Both the position numbers and the translations under genes were made by a program. Shown here piece by piece: positions 1 through 3,510 of a stretch of DNA of 6,337 nucleotides; position 1 is the first letter of the stretch, and every line of letters starts with the position of its first letter. The notes under the pieces are model-generated. The model made no database searches, was not told the DNA's origin, and saw only the letters and a list, made by a program, of their open reading frames with translations. This stretch comes from an uncultured bacterium. Lineage in GTDB: Bacteria > Auribacterota > Tritonobacteria > UBA1439. The stretch is taken from positions 1 through 6,337 of the forward strand of contig CALLYX010000331.1 in assembly GCA_937858775.1 (NCBI GenBank), written 5' to 3'.

Positions 1-2
1 TG

Positions 3-284
3 CGAGCGCCGCGCGCGAGTCGCGTCGTGATCCGCTGGCCCGAGGGCGCCGACGGCGTCGCGCCCTCCAAAGTGGGAGCGGTCTTCGAAGGGGATACGGT
101 CGTTGCCTGCGCGCGCTTCGACCACCCGTCGATCGGCGGTTCTGTCGTTCTGGAAGTGGAGACAGAAAAAGGCGAAATGATGCGGCACGAATTGCCGCTC
201 TCAATGGCGCCTTTGTCAGCAACCACAGACCGTTTGTCCACCGTTGCGCGGCTCGCGGCGGCGAGGCGGCGGATGATCTCGTAG
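3..284 (+). CDS. C-terminal fragment of a VIT/VWA-type protein (5' end outside window, 3' end apparently truncated)
   Basis: The frame is open from the left edge to a TAG at 282-284. Its protein contains the WPEGADG, VFEGDTVVACARF and GGSVVLEVE stretches, then LSTVARLAAARR. This order (a W-P-x-G strand, a 'FxGD..V.ARF' strand, a 'G.V.L' strand, then a basic RLAAARR helix) is what I recall from the C-terminal part of bacterial proteins with a VIT (inter-alpha-trypsin) domain followed by a von Willebrand A domain. In that family the protein normally continues well past the RLAARR helix. Here it ends four codons later, inside sequence that reads as a glycosyltransferase N-terminus on the other strand, so the natural C-terminus is probably lost. 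Bases of about 150-240 are visibly poorer in GC than the rest of the window. An internal GTG at 27 could be called as a start, but the homologous-looking frame extends upstream of it. The family assignment is from memory of motifs and is moderate. Confidence 0.5.
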   Translation, partial: RAPRASRVVIRWPEGADGVAPSKVGAVFEGDTVVACARFDHPSIGGSVVLEVETEKGEMMRHELPLSMAPLSATTDRLSTVARLAAARRRMIS

Positions 285-346
285 TTCATCGCCTGCATCC
301 CGCCCACGGACGGCGGGTGCTTCCGTGAGATGCAGAGGAGCTTCAC
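239..346 (-). pseudogene. 5' fragment of a GT4-like glycosyltransferase
   Basis: On the minus strand, a GTG at 346-344 opens a protein beginning VKLLCISRKHPPSVGGMQ and continuing AMNYEIIRRLAAASRATV. A short hydrophobic beta strand, then S-R-K-x-P-P-S-V-G-G-M and an E-x-I-R-x-L-A helix, is the hallmark start of GT-B fold family 4 glycosyltransferases. The GG loop lines the nucleotide-sugar cleft and the helix follows it. The resemblance stops after about residue 36. The frame stays open to the left edge, but from there it only reads the antisense of the VIT-type gene and no longer looks like a glycosyltransferase. No strong Shine-Dalgarno sequence precedes the GTG. The full-length enzyme would be about 350-400 residues, so only its first tenth is present. 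A gene finder may call the whole open frame (346 to the left edge), which would be misleading. Confidence 0.55.
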
Positions 347-470
347 GGGAAAAGTGTAGCATCTTCGGGGGCAATAATCTTGAGCGGGCGCGGGGGGCGC
401 TATTCATTCGACGCTCCGCGCCATAGATGTTACGCTTGCCGGCGTAGCGCGTATAGGTTCCGGAAACGCC
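347..470. promoter_or_regulatory. Divergent intergenic region, probable promoters
   Basis: About 124 bases lie between the leftward glycosyltransferase start and the rightward operon start, so promoters for both are expected here. The stretch is less GC-rich in places. Weak sigma-70-like candidates for the operon are TTGAGC (380-385) with TATTCA (401-406), spaced 15 bases, and TATAGG at 452-457 with a poor -35. For the leftward gene, a TACACT-like box sits just upstream of the GTG. None is close to consensus, and no clear operator or riboswitch is visible. The assignment rests mainly on gene orientation. Confidence 0.3.
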
Positions 471-848
471 ATGACCATCAACCTCTACGCGGCGTGGGTC
501 GGGTTCCTCGCGGGGTGCGTCGCGGGGGCGGTCACGGGCCTTTTCTTCCACGACGAGGAGTGGCTGGGCGGGTATTCATCATGGCCGCGGCGGATGATCC
601 GCCTCTCGCACGTCGCCTTCTTCGGCATCGGCCTCCTCAACCTATCGTTTTTCCTCACGGCGCGGGCGCTCTCTCTTGAAACGGGCCTCACGGCCTCCTC
701 AGCGCTCCTTCTCTTCGCCGCCGCCGCGATGCCGCTCGTCTGCTACGCATCGGCGTGGAGGGCGTCTTTCCGGCACGCGTTCTTCGTCCCCGCCACCGCG
801 CTGACGGCGGGCGTGGCGCTCTTCCTCTGGAGGATCATTTCAGGATGA
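471..848 (+). CDS. Four-helix integral membrane protein, first gene of the operon
   Basis: This 125-residue protein starts at ATG 471. Four hydrophobic segments are visible at about residues 5-26, 44-64, 73-93 and 103-122. They are separated by short loops, and an acidic/aromatic stretch (HDEEWLGGY, 27-35) and a basic WPRRMIRL stretch (38-45) lie between the first two. The basic segment after helix 1 and the RASFRH loop before helix 4 suggest how it sits in the membrane. No enzyme motif is recognisable. It resembles small conserved membrane proteins of unknown function and I cannot name a family. Its stop codon overlaps the start of the radical SAM gene (ATGA at 845-848), so the two are very probably translated together. 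The Shine-Dalgarno sequence is weak. The uniform hydrophobic pattern and the coupling make it a real gene rather than a chance frame. Confidence 0.75.
   Translation: MTINLYAAWVGFLAGCVAGAVTGLFFHDEEWLGGYSSWPRRMIRLSHVAFFGIGLLNLSFFLTARALSLETGLTASSALLLFAAAAMPLVCYASAWRASFRHAFFVPATALTAGVALFLWRIISG
829..834 (+). promoter_or_regulatory. Ribosome binding site for the radical SAM gene
   Basis: GGAGGA lies 10 bases before ATG 845, inside the end of the preceding coding sequence. It supports the ATG at 845 over the in-frame ATG at 755, which would place 30 residues of unrelated, Arg-rich sequence in front of the natural MKIGLIAM strand. Confidence 0.6.
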
Positions 849-2173
849 AAATCGGGCTCATCGCGATGAGCGGCATCCGCGTCTGCGATGCGGAGCTCCT
901 GCGGCTGGGGCTGACGCTCCCGGGCTTCGTCGAGAGGAGCAGGACGATCGCGTCGTTGCCGAGCCTAGGCCTGCTCACGCTCGCGGGGATGACGTCGCCG
1001 CGCCACCGTGTGACCTATCTGGAGGTCCCGGACGAGGCGCAGCTCAAAGAGCTCCCCGGCGGCTTCGACCTGGTCGCCATCTCGAGCTACAGCGCGCAGA
1101 TCGGCGAGGCGTACGACCTCGCGCGGCGTTACCGGGGGGCGGGCGTCCCCGTCGTGATCGGCGGCCCGCACGCGACCGTCCTCCCCGACGAGGCGCTGCG
1201 GCACTGCGACGCCGTCGTCGTCGGCGAGGGGGAGCCGGCGTGGCCCGCGGTGCTGGCGGACGCGGAGCGCGGGAAGCTTCGCGGGCGCTACGGGTCGAGG
1301 GAGACGGCATACGACCTCTCGGCCGCCCCGATGCCCGCCTTCCACCTCCTGGACATCTCGAAATACAACCGCCTCACGGTGCAGGCGAGCCGCGGCTGCC
1401 CGCACCAGTGCGAGTTCTGCGCGAGCTCCGTCGTCCTCACCCGGAGGTATTCCCAGAAGCCGGCCGGGAAGGTGCGCGCGGAGATCGACCGGATCATGGA
1501 ACTGTGGGACCGGCCGTTCATCGAGTTCGCCGACGACAACAGCTTTGTGGACCATGAATACTGGAAGGGGCTTCTGGGGGGATTGGGGGGGAAGCGGTTC
1601 AGCTGGTTCGCGGAGACCGACATCTCGGTCGCCGACGACCCGGCGCTCCTCGACCTGATGCGGGAGACCGGGTGCGCGCAGGTGCTCATCGGCCTCGAGA
1701 GCCCCGTGGAGAGCGGCCTCGAGGGGCTCGAGCTCCGGAGCGACTGGAAGCGGCGGGCGTTCCCCCGCTACCGGGAGGCGATACGGACAATCCAGTCGCA
1801 CGGCATCACCGTGAACGGCTGCTTCATCCTCGGCCTGGACGGGCACACCCCGGAGATCTTCGGCCGGATCGCGGAGTTCGTGAGGGAGACGGAGCTGTAC
1901 GAGGTGCAGATCACCGTCATGACGCCGTTCCCGGGGACGCCGCTCTACGAGCGCCTCCGGAGGGAGGGGCGGCTCATCGAGCCGGAGAACTGGAAGGCGT
2001 GCACGCTCTTCGACGTCAACTTCCGCCCGCGAGGGATGACGGCCTGGGAGCTGCGCGACGGGATACGGCGGCTGGCGGTGGAGCTCTACAGCGAGGAGTT
2101 CACCGAGTGGAGGAGGCGCGCGTTCCTGGAGCGGCGGCACGCCCTTCCCGGCGGAAAGGAGGCGTCGGCATGA
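845..2173 (+). CDS. Radical SAM protein with B12-binding-like N-terminal domain
   Basis: This 442-residue cytosolic protein uses a [4Fe-4S] cluster to cleave S-adenosylmethionine and start radical chemistry; its substrate is unknown. Residues 1-145 form a Rossmann-like, B12-binding-type domain: an opening MKIGLIAM strand, VVIGGPHATVLPDEAL at 103-118 and VVVGEGEP at 124-131. The radical SAM core follows, with the cluster motif CPHQCEFC (Cys185, Cys189, Cys192), FADDNSF at 228-234, ETDIS near 257-261, IGLES at 282-286 and a C-terminal barrel strand ending MTPFPGTPLYERL. About 70 residues after that form a helical tail. The layout matches B12-binding-domain radical SAM proteins. However, I see no D-x-H-x-x-G cobalamin-ligand motif, so cobalamin may be bound base-off without that histidine or not at all. 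The start at ATG 845 overlaps the upstream stop, and the stop overlaps the downstream ATG (2170-2173). Family confidence is high; the specific reaction is unknown. Confidence 0.93.
   Translation: MKIGLIAMSGIRVCDAELLRLGLTLPGFVERSRTIASLPSLGLLTLAGMTSPRHRVTYLEVPDEAQLKELPGGFDLVAISSYSAQIGEAYDLARRYRGAGVPVVIGGPHATVLPDEALRHCDAVVVGEGEPAWPAVLADAERGKLRGRYGSRETAYDLSAAPMPAFHLLDISKYNRLTVQASRGCPHQCEFCASSVVLTRRYSQKPAGKVRAEIDRIMELWDRPFIEFADDNSFVDHEYWKGLLGGLGGKRFSWFAETDISVADDPALLDLMRETGCAQVLIGLESPVESGLEGLELRSDWKRRAFPRYREAIRTIQSHGITVNGCFILGLDGHTPEIFGRIAEFVRETELYEVQITVMTPFPGTPLYERLRREGRLIEPENWKACTLFDVNFRPRGMTAWELRDGIRRLAVELYSEEFTEWRRRAFLERRHALPGGKEASA
2155..2162 (+). promoter_or_regulatory. Strong ribosome binding site for the second membrane protein
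   Basis: AAAGGAGG, a near-perfect Shine-Dalgarno sequence, ends 7 bases before ATG 2170. It sits inside the last codons of the radical SAM gene. It fixes the start of the membrane protein and shows that it can also be initiated independently of coupling. Confidence 0.75.
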
Positions 2174-2568
2174 AACGTGGCGTATGGATCGTTCCGCTCT
2201 TCTGGATCGCCGCGCTCTACGACGGCGTGCTGGGGCTCGCCTTCCTGGCGGGACCCGCCGCCCTCTTCAGCCGGCTCGGGGTGACGCCGCCGAACCACGT
2301 CGGCTACGTGCAGTTCCCGGCGGCGCTGCTGGTGATCTTCGCCCTCATCTTCGTCCGCATCGCGATGAACCCGCCGGGGAACAGGGGGCTCATCCCGTAC
2401 GGGATGCTGCTCAAGCTCGCCTACTGCGGCGTCGTCTTCTACTACTGGGGCGAGGGAAGTCTCTCCCGGATATGGAAGCCGTTCGCCGTCTGCGACCTCG
2501 TTTTTTTCGTCCTCTTCGCGCTGGCATTCCTCGTGCTGGGGAGGAAGGGCGGGGAGGCGCGGCCGTGA
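2170..2568 (+). CDS. Four-helix integral membrane protein, third gene of the operon
   Basis: This 132-residue protein has four hydrophobic segments at about residues 5-28, 46-66, 74-93 and 102-124. It is rich in aromatic residues (FWIAALYDG, YYWGEG, IWKPFAVCDL) and has a conserved-looking PPNHVGYVQFP loop (40-50) before helix 2. The N-terminal MKRG and the C-terminal GRKGGEARP are positively charged, which places both ends in the cytoplasm. I recall similar small conserved membrane proteins of unknown function with this 'LYD..LG..FL', 'P.H.GY.QFP' and 'GLKLAYCGVVF'-like pattern, but no function is established to my knowledge. The start is fixed by a strong Shine-Dalgarno sequence. The gene overlaps its neighbours by 4 bases at each end (ATGA upstream, GTGA at 2565-2568 downstream). 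It is unrelated in obvious sequence to the first membrane protein of the operon. Confidence 0.85.
   Translation: MKRGVWIVPLFWIAALYDGVLGLAFLAGPAALFSRLGVTPPNHVGYVQFPAALLVIFALIFVRIAMNPPGNRGLIPYGMLLKLAYCGVVFYYWGEGSLSRIWKPFAVCDLVFFVLFALAFLVLGRKGGEARP
2551..2557 (+). promoter_or_regulatory. Ribosome binding site deciding the GTG start of the hemerythrin gene
   Basis: GGGGAGG ends 7 bases before GTG 2565. No ATG lies between this site and the twin-arginine signal, so it supports the GTG as the true start and gives a short, complete Tat signal peptide. Confidence 0.65.
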
Positions 2569-3275
2569 GACCATCGAGGCCGGTTGACCGGCGGGCGTTC
2601 CTCAAGGCGGGGGGGCTCGTCCTCGCGGCGACCGCGCTCGGCGCCGCCAAGCCCCCGGTGAAACCGACGCCCGTCCCGCCCGGGGAGAAGATGGCGGAGG
2701 GGATCGGGCCCGTCGAGGACCTGATGCGCGAGCACGGCGTGCTCCTGCGGGTTCTGCTGATCTACGAGGAGTCGGCGCGGCGGATCGAGACCGGCACCGC
2801 GCTTCCGGCGGGGGTCGTGGCCGACGCGGCGGGGATCGTCCGCTCGTTCGTCGAGGGGTACCACGAGAAGCTCGAAGAGGACCACGTCTTCCCGCGGTTC
2901 GCGGAGATGGACGCGCTCTCGGACCTCGTGAAGGTGCTCGCCGGGCAGCACGCGGCGGGGAGGAGGGTCACCGATGGGATCTCCCGGCTGGCGGCGGGGG
3001 GCGGACCCGGGACGGGACGGTTGCTGGCGGGGTTGCTCCGGAAGTTCATCCGCATGTGCAGGCCACACGCGGCGTGCGAGGACACCGTCCTCTTCCCCGA
3101 ATTCAGAAGGATCATGCCGCCGCAGGAGTACCGCGCCCTCGGCGACAGGTTCGAGGCCATGGAGGACCGGCTGTTCGGCGGGGGGGGATTCTTCAAGGTG
3201 CTGGGCCGGGTCGCGGAGATCGAGACGCGGCTCGGGATAGCCGAGCTGGCGCAGTTCACGCCGGATGCGGTCTGA
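2565..3275 (+). CDS. Tat-exported hemerythrin (HHE) domain protein
   Basis: This 236-residue protein starts at GTG 2565. Residues 8-28 form a twin-arginine signal (DRRAFLKAGG followed by a hydrophobic stretch ending LGAA), so the folded, probably metal-loaded protein is exported or membrane-anchored outside the cytoplasm. A Pro-rich linker (29-42) follows. The hemerythrin four-helix bundle then shows its expected ligand set: His57 (MREHGVLL), His100 and Glu104 (YHEKLEEDHVFP), His129 (AGQHAAGRR), and His168 with Glu172 (RPHAACEDTVLFPEF). Two H-x3-E motifs plus two further histidines are the usual di-iron site. The C-terminal part (DRLFGGGGFFKVL to LAQFTPDAV) matches what I recall from exported HHE proteins. 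Such proteins bind O2, NO or iron, and which applies here cannot be told. It is the last gene of the operon. Its start overlaps the upstream stop as GTGA, so it is likely made together with the membrane proteins. It contains a G7 tract (2609-2615) and a G8 tract (3180-3187). Confidence 0.9.
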   Translation: MRPSRPVDRRAFLKAGGLVLAATALGAAKPPVKPTPVPPGEKMAEGIGPVEDLMREHGVLLRVLLIYEESARRIETGTALPAGVVADAAGIVRSFVEGYHEKLEEDHVFPRFAEMDALSDLVKVLAGQHAAGRRVTDGISRLAAGGGPGTGRLLAGLLRKFIRMCRPHAACEDTVLFPEFRRIMPPQEYRALGDRFEAMEDRLFGGGGFFKVLGRVAEIETRLGIAELAQFTPDAV

Positions 3276-3299
3276 TGGGGAGGGGACGATGGGGGCTCG

Positions 3300-3437
3300 A
3301 CGGCCGCCGATGCGCTCCCCCGCTTGATCCGCCGGGCGAACTATCTCCTCGACCGGCAGTCCCGCGTGCCCGAGGAGGGGTTTCCCGCAAAAGGCGGATT
3401 CACCGGGCGGCTCTACCGGATGCGCCCCGAAAGGCGC
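3300..3437 (+). pseudogene. Remnant of a four-helix-bundle suffix-domain protein C-terminus
   Basis: Just after the hemerythrin stop, and in the same frame, a stretch reads LIRRANYLLDRQ, then VPEEGFPAKGGFTGRLYRMRPERR. The pair 'ANYLLDRQ' and 'F..(E/K)GGFTERLYR.R' is the signature I know from the C-terminal 'suffix' region of four-helix-bundle proteins related to the S23/intervening-sequence family. Here it has no start codon of its own and no N-terminal four-helix bundle. It carries two helix-breaking prolines (in RVPEEGFP) and Gly in place of the usual Glu in GGFTE. The open frame continues to about 3614 but loses any resemblance after 3437 and runs into the end of the polymerase gene. It is therefore best read as a truncated, decaying gene. 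A rare alternative is readthrough of the hemerythrin TGA at 3273-3275, for which I see no evidence. Confidence 0.5.
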
Positions 3438-3474
3438 GACGGCGGCGCCCGCGAAACTCCCGCCGGCTATGGCC

Positions 3475-3499
3475 GCCTCGGCGCGGATCATCCCGAGGC
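3475..3499 (-). terminator. Possible hairpin downstream of the polymerase gene
   Basis: GCCTCGG (3475-3481) and CCGAGGC (3493-3499) form a perfect 7-bp inverted repeat with an 11-base loop. It begins 11 bases after the polymerase stop codon on the minus strand and lies between two convergent gene ends. No T-run follows on either strand, so factor-independent termination would be weak. In such GC-rich sequence a 7-bp stem may also arise by chance. Confidence 0.25.
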
Positions 3500-3510
3500 C
3501 GCGCAATGGA

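Noticed and set aside
755..844. Upstream in-frame ATG that would lengthen the radical SAM protein by 30 residues
   Set aside because: The extra residues are Arg-rich readings of the preceding membrane-protein gene. The ATG at 845 has a ribosome site, overlaps the stop and gives the natural first beta strand.
1567..1591. Clustered G-runs (G4, G6, G7) as a G-quadruplex control element
   Set aside because: They fall in a Gly/Leu/Lys-coding part of the radical SAM gene and only three runs are close together. The simplest explanation is codon choice.
965..2140. A 391-codon open frame antisense to the radical SAM gene
   Set aside because: Its composition is low in complexity (Pro, Arg, Leu, Glu) with no recognisable motif. 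It mirrors the codon bias of the sense gene.
3422..3437. GCGCC-CCGAAA-GGCGC hairpin as terminator of the operon
   Set aside because: The stem is only 5 bp, there is no T-run, and it lies about 150 bases past the last stop within the suffix remnant.
2442..3506. A 354-codon open frame antisense to the hemerythrin gene
   Set aside because: It is a shadow of the sense codons. The sense strand has the Tat signal, the ligand motifs and a ribosome site.
3300..3510. Diversity-generating retroelement accessory gene (four-helix-bundle Avd-like)
   Set aside because: No reverse transcriptase, template repeat or variable repeat is visible anywhere in the window, and the match is to the suffix region rather than to an Avd-type bundle.
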